DNA of 64,000 nt from an uncultured Rhodospirillaceae bacterium. Its GTDB lineage: Bacteria; Pseudomonadota; Alphaproteobacteria; Rhodospirillales; Magnetospirillaceae. The notes beneath the pieces were generated by a model that searched no databases, was not told the origin of the DNA, and saw only the letters and a program-made list of their open reading frames with translations. Location: the NCBI GenBank assembly GCA_937887565.1, contig CALABS010000077.1:1-64000 (forward strand). Reading direction: 5' to 3'. This document shows positions 9,032 through 16,844 of the stretch, piece by piece (the first letter of the stretch is position 1; every line of letters begins with the position of its first letter). The translations under genes and the position numbers were made by a program.

Positions 9032-9780
9032 CCGCCATTCTCATCACCGGCGCGTCCTCGGGCCTGGGCGAGGCCCTGGCGCTGGAATACGCCGCGCCCG
9101 GCGCGACGTTGTTCCTGTCGGGCCGCGCCGCCGGGCGGCTGGCGGCGGTGGCTGGAGCCTGCCGGGCCAGGGGCGCCGCCGTCCACGACCGCCCGCTTTG
9201 CGTCACCGACCGCGCCGCCATGGCCCAGTGGATCGCCGAATGCGACGAGCTGCGGCCGCTGGATCTCGTCATCGCCAATGCCGGCGTGTCGGCGGGCACC
9301 GGCGGCCAGGACGAGCCGGCCGAACAGGCCCGCTGGATCTTCGCGGTCAACGTCGAGGGCGTGATGAACACCGTGCTGCCGGCGGCCGACCGCATGCGGG
9401 CGCGGGGCCGGGGGCAGATCGCCGTCATGAGTTCGCTGGCCTCGTTCCGCGGCTTCGCCGGGGCGCCGGCCTACTGCGCCTCGAAGGCGGCGGTGCGGGT
9501 GTGGGGCGAGGGGCTGCGCGGCTGGCTGGGCGGCCACGGGGTCAAGGTGTCGGTGATCTGCCCCGGCTTCGTGCGCACCCGCATGACGGCGGTCAACACC
9601 TTTCCCATGCCGTTCCTGATGGATGCCGACCGCGCCGCCCGGCTGATCCGCCGGGGATTGGAGACGGATCGCGGCCGGATCGCCTTTCCGTGGCCGCTCT
9701 ACGCACTGGTCTGGCTGATGGCGGCGGTGCCGGCGCGGGTCTCGGACTGGGTGTCGCGGCGCCTGCCGGCGAAGCGCTGA
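9028..9780 (+). CDS. Short-chain dehydrogenase/reductase
   Basis: The 250-residue NAD(P)-dependent oxidoreductase has the cofactor motif TGASSGLG at residues 7-14, the structural NAG motif, the catalytic Ser region (VMSSLASF) and the YCASK active site. The C-terminal 35 residues are hydrophobic, ending in basic residues, which suggests membrane association as in DltE-like SDRs. ATG 9028 overlaps the hepT stop and has a GGAGG site. The substrate is unknown. Its last 82 bases overlap the end of the convergent membrane-protein gene. Confidence 0.88.
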   Translation: MTAILITGASSGLGEALALEYAAPGATLFLSGRAAGRLAAVAGACRARGAAVHDRPLCVTDRAAMAQWIAECDELRPLDLVIANAGVSAGTGGQDEPAEQARWIFAVNVEGVMNTVLPAADRMRARGRGQIAVMSSLASFRGFAGAPAYCASKAAVRVWGEGLRGWLGGHGVKVSVICPGFVRTRMTAVNTFPMPFLMDADRAARLIRRGLETDRGRIAFPWPLYALVWLMAAVPARVSDWVSRRLPAKR

Positions 9781-11117
9781 TCCAGGCGGACGGCGCCGAT
9801 CGCCGAGGTGAACAGCGCCAGCCAGACGATCCGGCTTTGGTAGCGGTCGTGGGGGTTGGACAGCGCGCCGCAGACGACGGCGTTGCCGAGCATCGCCATC
9901 ACCACCACGGTCGTCAGCCCCACCGTGACGCGGTCGCGCCGCCGCCAGGCGAAGAAGGCCAGGGCCAGCATCGTCACCTGGGCCGCCTGCAGGATGGGAA
10001 CCTGCACCTGGTTGATGCCGGTGAAATCGATCCCTTCGCGCCGCTGCTGGTGGGCGAAACGGAAGGCCCGGAAATCCTCGGGGTAGCGGGTGTGCTGCGT
10101 GCGCACGAAGTGCCAGCTCATGGGAACGACGTCCTCGCCCGCGGCGATCAGGTCCAATTGCCGCAGGGTATTGGCCAGCATGGCCTGGGCGACGTCGAGG
10201 GGAAACAAGGTGATGGCGCCCCTGACGATGGCGCCGGCCTCGTCGTGCATGGCCTTCCAGCCGCCCAACTCGTCGAAGGGCGACTCGCCCCACAGGAACT
10301 CGTCGGCGGTGTAGGGAAGCTCGTCCTTGTGCTCGCACATCCGGAGCGCGGCGCCGCCGGGACAGACCTCGTCGAGATACTTCTTCGCCAGCCCGTCCTG
10401 GACCAACAGGGCCAACTGCAACACCTGGCCCGAGCGGCTGAAGAAGGCCTCGCCGGTGGCGGCCCAGTGCACCGCGGGTACCGCGCCGATCCCCAGCGCC
10501 ACCGCCAGGGCCGGCAGCGCGAGCCTGGGACGGGCCATGCGCCGCAGCCACCGCGCCGCCAGCGCCGTGGCGGCCAGCACGATCAGCAGGCCGGCCGCCA
10601 CCGCCACGTGCGACATATGGACGGCGATGGCCAGAGCCACCAGCGGCACCAGCAGCAGGCGCCGCCAGACGGGCAGGGCGTCGCCCAGGGCCAGCACGGC
10701 GATGCCCAGGATCGCCATGCCGGCGAACAGGTCGGCCATCACCTGCGAGGTCACCCACGGCAGCCCGGTCAGCGCCGTCAGCAGAACCGCCACCCAGGCA
10801 TAGACGTGGCAGCGCCAGCGGCCGACGAAGGCCCACACCGCCTCGCGCAGGACCCACGCCATCATCAGCGCCTGCGCCCACACCACCGCCCACAGCGTGC
10901 CGAACGGCTGGGCGATCCAGGTGAAGGCGCCGTAGGTCATGATGCGGTAGATGATCGGCTGCCACGTGAAGGAGATCTCCACGTAGTCCTCGCTGTCGAA
11001 ATAGATCAGCGGATAGCCGTTCCAGATGGCGGGAAACAGCAGCAGCAATGCTACCGCCAGCACCAGCCCGGCATGCCAGCCGAAGCGGAAGGCGGGGCCG
11101 TGATCGGCGAGGCGCAC
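9699..11117 (-). CDS. Polytopic membrane protein, possibly GT-C-like, unknown function
   Basis: About 472 residues with roughly ten membrane helices. After the first helix comes an external loop with the motif YFDSEDYV, which resembles the acidic loop-1 motif of GT-C glycosyltransferases that use lipid-linked donors; this is only a resemblance. A large periplasmic segment in the middle holds CPGG and MCEHKDELPYTADEFLWGES. GTG 11117 is the first start after the cysS stop, five bases away, so it probably belongs to the nadE-gltX-cysS transcript. The 3' end runs 82 bases into the convergent SDR gene. Confidence 0.65.
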   Translation of the reverse strand: MRLADHGPAFRFGWHAGLVLAVALLLLFPAIWNGYPLIYFDSEDYVEISFTWQPIIYRIMTYGAFTWIAQPFGTLWAVVWAQALMMAWVLREAVWAFVGRWRCHVYAWVAVLLTALTGLPWVTSQVMADLFAGMAILGIAVLALGDALPVWRRLLLVPLVALAIAVHMSHVAVAAGLLIVLAATALAARWLRRMARPRLALPALAVALGIGAVPAVHWAATGEAFFSRSGQVLQLALLVQDGLAKKYLDEVCPGGAALRMCEHKDELPYTADEFLWGESPFDELGGWKAMHDEAGAIVRGAITLFPLDVAQAMLANTLRQLDLIAAGEDVVPMSWHFVRTQHTRYPEDFRAFRFAHQQRREGIDFTGINQVQVPILQAAQVTMLALAFFAWRRRDRVTVGLTTVVVMAMLGNAVVCGALSNPHDRYQSRIVWLALFTSAIGAVRLDQRFAGRRRDTQSETRAGTAAISQTSA

Positions 11118-11122
11118 CCGCG

Positions 11123-12493
11123 TCAGGCCCGCTTCCAGGTGGTGCCCTGGGCCGAATCCTCCAGCACCACGCCCTTGGCGGCGAGGTCGTCGCGGATGCG
11201 GTCGGCCTCGGCGAAGTTCCGCGCCTTGCGGGCGTCGGCGCGGGCCTGGATGGCGGCCTCGATCTCCTCGGGGGCGGGACCCTCGCCCGAGCCGGCCTGG
11301 AACCACACCTCGGGGTCGTTGGTCAGCACGCCAAGCAGTTGGGCCGAGGCCAGCAGGCGCCCCTTGGCGCGGGCCTTGTCGCCCTCGCTGGCGGCCTTGT
11401 TGAGCGCGGTCGCCAGCTCGTGCAGATGGGCGATGGCCAGCGGCGTGTTGAGGTCGTCCTCCAGCGCCGCCATCACCTCGATGGGAGCCTCGCTCTCCTC
11501 GGCGGCCACGTCGGCCACGGCGCGCAGGGCGGTGTACAGGCGGTCCAGCGTCGCCTTGGCCTGCCTCAGCCCCTCGGCGGTCCAGTCGAAGGGCTGGTGG
11601 TAGTGGGTCGACAGCATGGCCAGCCGGATGGCCTCGCCCGGGGCCTGGTCGAGCAGCTCGCGGACGGTGAAGAAGTTGCCCAGGCTCTTGGACATCTTCT
11701 CGCCCTCGACCATCAGGTAGCCGTTGTGCAGCCAATAGCGGGCGAAGGGGGCGCCGTTGGCGCAGACGCTTTGGGCGATCTCGTTCTCGTGGTGGGGGAA
11801 CACCAGATCCTGGCCGCCGCCGTGGATGTCGAAGGTCTGGCCCAGATACTGGCCGCTCATGGCGCTGCACTCGATGTGCCAGCCCGGCCGGCCGCGCCCC
11901 CACGGGCTGTCCCAGCCCGGCAGGTCGGGGGTCGAAGGCTTCCACAGCACGAAGTCGGCGGCATTCTTCTTGTAGGGCGCCACCTCGACGCGGGCGCCGG
12001 CGATCATCTCGTCCATGCTGCGTCGCGACAACGCGCCGTAGTCGGGCATGGACGGCACGCTGAACAGCACATGGCCCTCGGCCACGTAGGCGTGGCCCTT
12101 GGCGATCAGCACCTCGATCATGGCGACCATCTGGCCGATATGGGCGGTGGCGCGCGGCTCGATGGTGGGCGGCAGCGCGTTCAGCTCGGCGATGTCGTCG
12201 TGGAACATCCGGGTGGTGCGGGCGGTGATGGCGTCGATGGGCTCGCCCGAGTCCTTGGCCCGCGCGTTGATCTTGTCGTCCACGTCGGTGATGTTGCGGA
12301 CATAGGTCACCGACGGATACAGCCGCTTCAGCAGCCGGAACAGCACGTCGAACACGATCACCGGGCGGGCGTTGCCGATATGGGCGCGGTCGTAGACGGT
12401 GGGACCGCAGACATACATGCCCACATGGTCGGGCCGGATCGGCTCGAACGCTTCCTTCTTGCGGGTCAGCGTGTTGTACAGGACCAGGGGCAT
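11123..12493 (-). CDS. cysS: Cysteinyl-tRNA synthetase
   Basis: Charges tRNA-Cys. The 456-residue length fits bacterial CysRS (E. coli has 461). The class I signature CGPTVYDRAHIGNAR (HIGH-like, with its zinc-binding Cys) is near residues 28-42, the second zinc region IECSAMSG...FPHHENEIAQS lies in the middle, and the KMSKS loop is present as EKMSKSLGN. ATG 12493 gives the family N-terminus MPLVLYNTLTRKK. It starts 8 bp after gltX on the same strand. Confidence 0.96.
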   Translation of the reverse strand: MPLVLYNTLTRKKEAFEPIRPDHVGMYVCGPTVYDRAHIGNARPVIVFDVLFRLLKRLYPSVTYVRNITDVDDKINARAKDSGEPIDAITARTTRMFHDDIAELNALPPTIEPRATAHIGQMVAMIEVLIAKGHAYVAEGHVLFSVPSMPDYGALSRRSMDEMIAGARVEVAPYKKNAADFVLWKPSTPDLPGWDSPWGRGRPGWHIECSAMSGQYLGQTFDIHGGGQDLVFPHHENEIAQSVCANGAPFARYWLHNGYLMVEGEKMSKSLGNFFTVRELLDQAPGEAIRLAMLSTHYHQPFDWTAEGLRQAKATLDRLYTALRAVADVAAEESEAPIEVMAALEDDLNTPLAIAHLHELATALNKAASEGDKARAKGRLLASAQLLGVLTNDPEVWFQAGSGEGPAPEEIEAAIQARADARKARNFAEADRIRDDLAAKGVVLEDSAQGTTWKRA

Positions 12494-12501
12494 CGGCACT
12501 C

Positions 12502-13842
12502 CTAAGCGGTCTCGCCGGCCAGCCTGCGGGCGGCGCGGTCGCGGCCGATGAGAGGTAGCAGGTTCTTCAGTTCGGGTCCATGGTCGCGGCCGGTCAGGGC
12601 CAGGCGCAGCGGGTGGAACAGGGCCCGGCCCTTGCGGCCGGTCGCCTGTCCGACCGCCTTGGTCAGCGCCCCCCAGGTCATGGGGTCCCACGGCTCTGGC
12701 GGCAGCAGCGACAGGGCGGCGGCGGTGAGCTCGGCATCCTCGATCACCGGTTGGACCGGGCCGGCGACCACCGCCCACCAGTCGCGGGCGTCGGCGACGC
12801 GGTCGAGATTGGGGCGCACCGCCTCCCAGAACTCCGCCGGCGCGTCGCGCAGCCCCACCGCCTCCAGGCGCGGCCGCGCCTCGTCGTAGGACAGGCCGTG
12901 CAGCAGGCGCGAATTGAGATGGCCCAGTTCGACCGGATCGAATTTGGGGGTGGCGCGCGAGAAATGGCGGATGTCGAATTCCTCCACCAGCCGGTCGAGG
13001 CCGGCGCGCAACTCGATGGCGTCCGAGGTGCCCAGCTTGGCGAGCAGCGAGGTGAGCGCCATCGGTTCCACCCCGTCGGCCCGCATCTCGCGCAAGGACG
13101 CGGCGCCATGGCGCTTGGACAGGCCGGCCCCCGAGATGTCGGTCATCAGCGGCAGGTGGCCGAAGGACGGCGGCCCGGCCCTCAGCGCCTTGAACAACTG
13201 TAGCTGCGGCGCGGTGTTGGCGACGTGGTCCTCGCCGCGGATGACGTGGCTGACGCCCAGGTCGATGTCGTCCACCACGCTGGGCAGGGTGTAGAGGAAG
13301 GTGCCGTCGGCGCGGATCAGCACCGGGTCGGACAGGCTGGCGCAGTCGATATGGCTGTCGGCGCGCACCAGGTCGTCCCACCGCTCGATGTGATGGTCCA
13401 GCTTGAACCGCCAGTGCGGGCGGCGGCCCTCGTCCTCGAAGCGCTTGCGCTCGGCGGCCGGCAGGTGCAGGTGGGCGCGGTCGTAGACCGGCGGCCGGCC
13501 CCGCGACAGCAGCACCTTGCGCTTGACCGCCAGCTCCTCGGGGGTCTCGTAGCACGGATACAGGCGGCCGGCGGCCTTGAGCTTCTCGGCCGCCTCGGCG
13601 TAGCGGGCGAGGTGGGCGGATTGGAACGCCTTGCGGTCCCAGGCCAGCCCCAGCCAGCGCAGGTCCTCGGCGATGGCGTCCACGTAGTCCGACCGCGACC
13701 GCTCGGCGTCGGTGTCGTCGTAGCGCAGCACGAAATAGCCGCCATGGGCCTTGGCGAACAGCCAGTTGATCAGCGCCACCCGGGCGTTGCCCACATGCAG
13801 CAGGCCGGTCGGGCTGGGGGCGAAGCGGACGGTGACGCTCAT
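12502..13842 (-). CDS. gltX: Glutamyl-tRNA synthetase
   Basis: The 446-residue class I enzyme attaches glutamate to tRNA. It has the N-terminal RFAPSPTGLLHVGNAR (HIGH-type) motif and a KMSKS-type loop LSKRHGA near residue 240. Alphaproteobacteria often carry two GltX copies, one of which also charges tRNA-Gln for later amidation; sequence alone cannot say which this is. ATG 13842 is chosen because the signature begins six residues later; the longer reading frame upstream runs into a repeat. Confidence 0.94.
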   Translation of the reverse strand: MSVTVRFAPSPTGLLHVGNARVALINWLFAKAHGGYFVLRYDDTDAERSRSDYVDAIAEDLRWLGLAWDRKAFQSAHLARYAEAAEKLKAAGRLYPCYETPEELAVKRKVLLSRGRPPVYDRAHLHLPAAERKRFEDEGRRPHWRFKLDHHIERWDDLVRADSHIDCASLSDPVLIRADGTFLYTLPSVVDDIDLGVSHVIRGEDHVANTAPQLQLFKALRAGPPSFGHLPLMTDISGAGLSKRHGAASLREMRADGVEPMALTSLLAKLGTSDAIELRAGLDRLVEEFDIRHFSRATPKFDPVELGHLNSRLLHGLSYDEARPRLEAVGLRDAPAEFWEAVRPNLDRVADARDWWAVVAGPVQPVIEDAELTAAALSLLPPEPWDPMTWGALTKAVGQATGRKGRALFHPLRLALTGRDHGPELKNLLPLIGRDRAARRLAGETA

Positions 13843-13864
13843 GGCGCGATTGCCCCCACCCCGG

Positions 13865-13944
13865 CCCTCCCCCACGCTGCGCGCGGGGGAGGGAGGTGAG
13901 GCTGGCGCCTCCCCCTCCCCCGGCTCGGCCGGGGGAGGGGGAGG
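13865..13944. repeat. Two consecutive G/C-polypurine hairpins between nadE and gltX
   Basis: The first hairpin pairs 13865-13873 with 13885-13893. The second is a perfect 16-bp stem (13908-13923 with 13929-13944) with a 5-nt loop. The core of the first, CTCCCCC...GCGGGGGAG, recurs in nearly the same form at 16803-16831, so it is a dispersed element. It may attenuate or stabilise the nadE-gltX transcript. Confidence 0.7.
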
Positions 13945-13963
13945 GTGGGGGCATTCCTCGGTG

Positions 13964-15622
13964 TCATATCGCCTTCGTGAATCCGTTGGTGATCGGGTAG
14001 CGGCGGTCGCGGCCGAAGGAGCGGGCGGTGATCTTGACGCCGGGCGGGGCCTGGCGGCGCTTGTATTCGGCGCGGTCGAGCATGGTCCACACCCGGCGCA
14101 CGGTGGCCTCGTCGAAGCCCTTGGCGACGGTGGCGGCGACGCCGAGCTCCTCCTCGATCAGCGACGCCAGGATGCCGTCCAAGACCTCGTAGGGGGGCAG
14201 GGTGTCCTGGTCGGTCTGGTCGGGCTTGAGCTCGGCCGAGGGCGGCTTGGTGATGACGCGCTCGGGCATGACGGGGCCGTCGGGGCCCAGCCCTCCGTGG
14301 GGGCGGTGGGCGTTGCGCCAGCGGCAGACCTCGAACACGGTGGTCTTGTAGACGTCCTTCAGCACCGCGAAGCCGCCGCACATGTCGCCGTAAAGGGTGG
14401 CGTAGCCGGTGCTCATCTCGCTCTTGTTGCCGGTGGACAGCACCATGGGACCGAACTTGTTGCTGATGGCCATCAAGGTCATGCCGCGGGACCGCGACTG
14501 CAAGTTCTCCTCGGTGATGTCGGGCGCACTGCCCTGGAAGACGGGGGCCAGCATATGGTCGTAGGCGGCCATGGCCGGCTCGATGCCGATGGTGTCGAGC
14601 CGGCAGCCCAGCATCCCGGCGACGCCGGCGGCGTCCTCCAGGCTCTCGCGGCTGGTGTAGGGGCTGGGCATCATCACGCACCACACCCGGTCGCGGCCCA
14701 GCGCGTCCGCCGCCACCGCCGCCGCCAGCGCCGAATCGATACCGCCCGACAGGCCCAGCACCACGCCGGGAAAGCCGTTCTTGTTGACATAGTCCCTGAG
14801 GCCCCGCATCAGCGCCTGGTAGACGCCTTCGGCGCGGCCCGGCTCGGGGGCCAGCGGACCATCGGCGGTCCAGCCGGCGTCGCCGCGCCGCCAGGTGGTG
14901 GTGACCACCGCCTGCTCCCAGGCCGGCAGGCGGACCAGCGGCTTGCCCTTGGCGTCCAGCGCGAACGAGGCGCCGTCGAACACCAGCTCGTCCTGGCCGC
15001 CCAACTGGTTGACGTAGACCAGCGGCAGGCCGGTCTCGGTGACGCGGGCGACGGCGCGGTTCAGCCGCACGTCCTGCTTGTCCACCTCGAAGGGTGAGCC
15101 GTTGGGCACCACCAGCATCTCGGCCCCGGTCTCGGCCAGGGTCTCGGCCACGTCGGCGTACCACATGTCCTCGCACACCATCACCCCCAGGCGCACGCCC
15201 CGGAAGGCGACGGGGCCGGGAACCGGCCCGGGGGCGAAGACGCGGGCCTCGTCGAACACGCCGTAATTGGGCAGGTGATGCTTGAGCCGGGTGGCGGCGA
15301 CCTTGCCGTGGTCCAGCAGCAGCGCGGCGTTGCCCACCTTGCCGTCCACCCGCCACGGCGCGCCGACCAAAAGGGCGGGGCCGTCCTCGGCGGTGTCGGC
15401 GGCCAGGGCCTCGACGGCGGCCTCGACCGCGTCCAGGAACGAGTTTTTGAGCACCAGATCCTCGGGCGGATAGCCCGACACCGTCAGTTCCGGGAACACC
15501 ACCAACTGGGCGCCGTCGCGGGCGGCCTTGGCGCGCGCCTCGCGGATGCGGGCGACATTGCCGGCGACGTCGCCGACCACGGGATTGATTTGCGCGAGCG
15601 CGATGGAAAGGGCGTCGGACAT
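13964..15622 (-). CDS. nadE: Glutamine-dependent NAD+ synthetase
   Basis: Last step of NAD synthesis: amidates nicotinate adenine dinucleotide using glutamine and ATP. The 552-residue protein has two domains. The N-terminal nitrilase-type glutaminase has Glu in VVFPELTVSGYPPEDL, Lys in RLKHHLPNYGVFDE and Cys in MVCEDMW. The C-terminal synthetase has the P-loop LGLSGGIDSAL and the downstream LSTGNKSEMSTGYATLYGD. ATG 15622 gives the usual N-terminus MSDALSIALAQINP. It heads the minus-strand run towards gltX and cysS. Confidence 0.95.
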   Translation of the reverse strand: MSDALSIALAQINPVVGDVAGNVARIREARAKAARDGAQLVVFPELTVSGYPPEDLVLKNSFLDAVEAAVEALAADTAEDGPALLVGAPWRVDGKVGNAALLLDHGKVAATRLKHHLPNYGVFDEARVFAPGPVPGPVAFRGVRLGVMVCEDMWYADVAETLAETGAEMLVVPNGSPFEVDKQDVRLNRAVARVTETGLPLVYVNQLGGQDELVFDGASFALDAKGKPLVRLPAWEQAVVTTTWRRGDAGWTADGPLAPEPGRAEGVYQALMRGLRDYVNKNGFPGVVLGLSGGIDSALAAAVAADALGRDRVWCVMMPSPYTSRESLEDAAGVAGMLGCRLDTIGIEPAMAAYDHMLAPVFQGSAPDITEENLQSRSRGMTLMAISNKFGPMVLSTGNKSEMSTGYATLYGDMCGGFAVLKDVYKTTVFEVCRWRNAHRPHGGLGPDGPVMPERVITKPPSAELKPDQTDQDTLPPYEVLDGILASLIEEELGVAATVAKGFDEATVRRVWTMLDRAEYKRRQAPPGVKITARSFGRDRRYPITNGFTKAI

Positions 15623-15689
15623 GGGGGCGCCTGACCGATGGGGAATGGCCGGGAGGGTAGGGCGGGGGGCAAGGGCTGTCAATTTATTG

Positions 15690-15762
15690 AACCACCAAGG
15701 ACACCAAGAGCACCAAGATCACCACGCCGTCCTTCTTGGTGTCCTTGGTGCTCTTGGTGGTT
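15690..15762. repeat. Inverted repeat built of CACCAAG/CTTGGTG units
   Basis: Two 29-base arms (15690-15718 and 15734-15762) are near-perfect reverse complements around a 15-nt centre. Each arm is made of three short CCAAGA/CCAAGG-type units in slightly different order. It occupies the gap between nadE (minus) and the plus-strand gene at 15797, close enough to fall in the leader of that gene. Confidence 0.75.
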
Positions 15763-15796
15763 AATTGCTATGCTGGGGGTGGATGGGAGACACGCC

Positions 15797-16594
15797 ATGA
15801 CCGCCGAATTCGACCCCAAGTCCGCCCCCGCCGGCCCCAAGGCCTGCGAGGCCATCGGCCACACCATGGTCGGCCATTTCGCCACCCGGCTGGAGGCCGA
15901 GGCCGCCAGATCCGGCGGGGTGCTCACGGCCGAGCGCATCCGCGCCCTCGCCGACCGCTTCCTGGCCGAGGAGCACGGCCGCTTCACGGTGGTGTTCCGC
16001 CGCTCCTACGACCAGTGCTCGGCCACCCGCGACGCCGGCAAATGGGAAAGCGCGCGCAGGCGGCCCTTCGACCGCATGCTGATGAAGACGTTCGCGCCCT
16101 TGTTTCCGCCGCGCCTGGGCGACGACGGCGGCCAGGGCGTGCTGAGCCGGCGCATGATCCCCGGCTTCAACCTGGCCATCGACAAGATGATCGGCCCCAT
16201 GCTCTACGAGCAGTGCCAGAAGAAGTGCCAGGCCATCCTGGACCGTCACCGCATGGCCAACGGCGCCTATGACTGGGAGGCGGTCCACGCCGACCCCGAG
16301 GCCCGCGCCCTGGTCAACGACGTGCTGGTGGCGGTAGCCCATTACTTCGGCAATTTCGACCGCCGCCGCGACTGGTTCATGACCCTGGTCAACTCCCACC
16401 TCGCCCCCGCCCAGGCGGGCACCCCCGACGAGCGCTGGCAGCTCACCAACCACGGCTTCGCCGAACTGATGCACGCATTGTTCAAGGAGCTGCGCCTGTG
16501 GCTGAAGGCCGACCCCCAGGCGGTGGCGAAACGCTACGGCGACCACACCGCCGAGGCGTTGGAGGCGTTCTTCCAGCGGTTGGACGGGGGGTGA
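15797..16594 (+). CDS. Conserved-looking soluble protein of unknown function
   Basis: The 265-residue product has no signal peptide or membrane helix and is rich in helix-forming residues. No family is recognised. Notable features are a paired-Cys segment YEQCQKKCQAILDRH near residue 140 and a C-terminal half with many Trp and His residues. ATG 15797 has GGGAGA upstream. It stands alone between two repeat elements. Confidence 0.6.
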   Translation: MTAEFDPKSAPAGPKACEAIGHTMVGHFATRLEAEAARSGGVLTAERIRALADRFLAEEHGRFTVVFRRSYDQCSATRDAGKWESARRRPFDRMLMKTFAPLFPPRLGDDGGQGVLSRRMIPGFNLAIDKMIGPMLYEQCQKKCQAILDRHRMANGAYDWEAVHADPEARALVNDVLVAVAHYFGNFDRRRDWFMTLVNSHLAPAQAGTPDERWQLTNHGFAELMHALFKELRLWLKADPQAVAKRYGDHTAEALEAFFQRLDGG

Positions 16595-16726
16595 CGTGGT
16601 CCGCGTGGTCGTCGGCTTGTTCCTGGGGTTCCTCCAGGTCGTGGTGGGAATAGCCATTTTTGGCGGATTGTTTTCCTGCCATTGACAGTCCCTCGTTCCC
16701 GCGAGACGGCCCCATCAGGCACGCCT

Positions 16727-16762
16727 CTTCGTGTCCTTCGTGTCCTTCGTGTCCTTCGTGTC
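16727..16762. repeat. Four perfect tandem copies of a 9-bp unit
   Basis: The unit CTTCGTGTC is repeated four times without change. It lies in the 250-bp convergent gap between the gene ending at 16594 and the RND pump ending at 16845. Apart from this array and the hairpin at 16803-16831, I see nothing in that gap. Confidence 0.85.
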
Positions 16763-16802
16763 GTCGTGGTGACCATCATCGGGGAGGGGGCGGCGTTCAC
16801 CT

Positions 16803-16831
16803 CCTCCCCCCGTGCGGAGCGCGGGGGGAGG
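16803..16831 (-). terminator. Hairpin after the RND pump operon
   Basis: A 10-bp perfect stem (16803-16812 with 16822-16831) lies 14 bases past the stop of the efflux pump. It belongs to the same dispersed hairpin family as 13865-13893. Confidence 0.6.
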
Positions 16832-16844
16832 TCGGGAGGGGGGC

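Noticed and set aside
15690..16762. CRISPR-like arrays
   Set aside because: The repeats are short, contiguous or inverted, without spacers, and no cas genes are present anywhere in the window.
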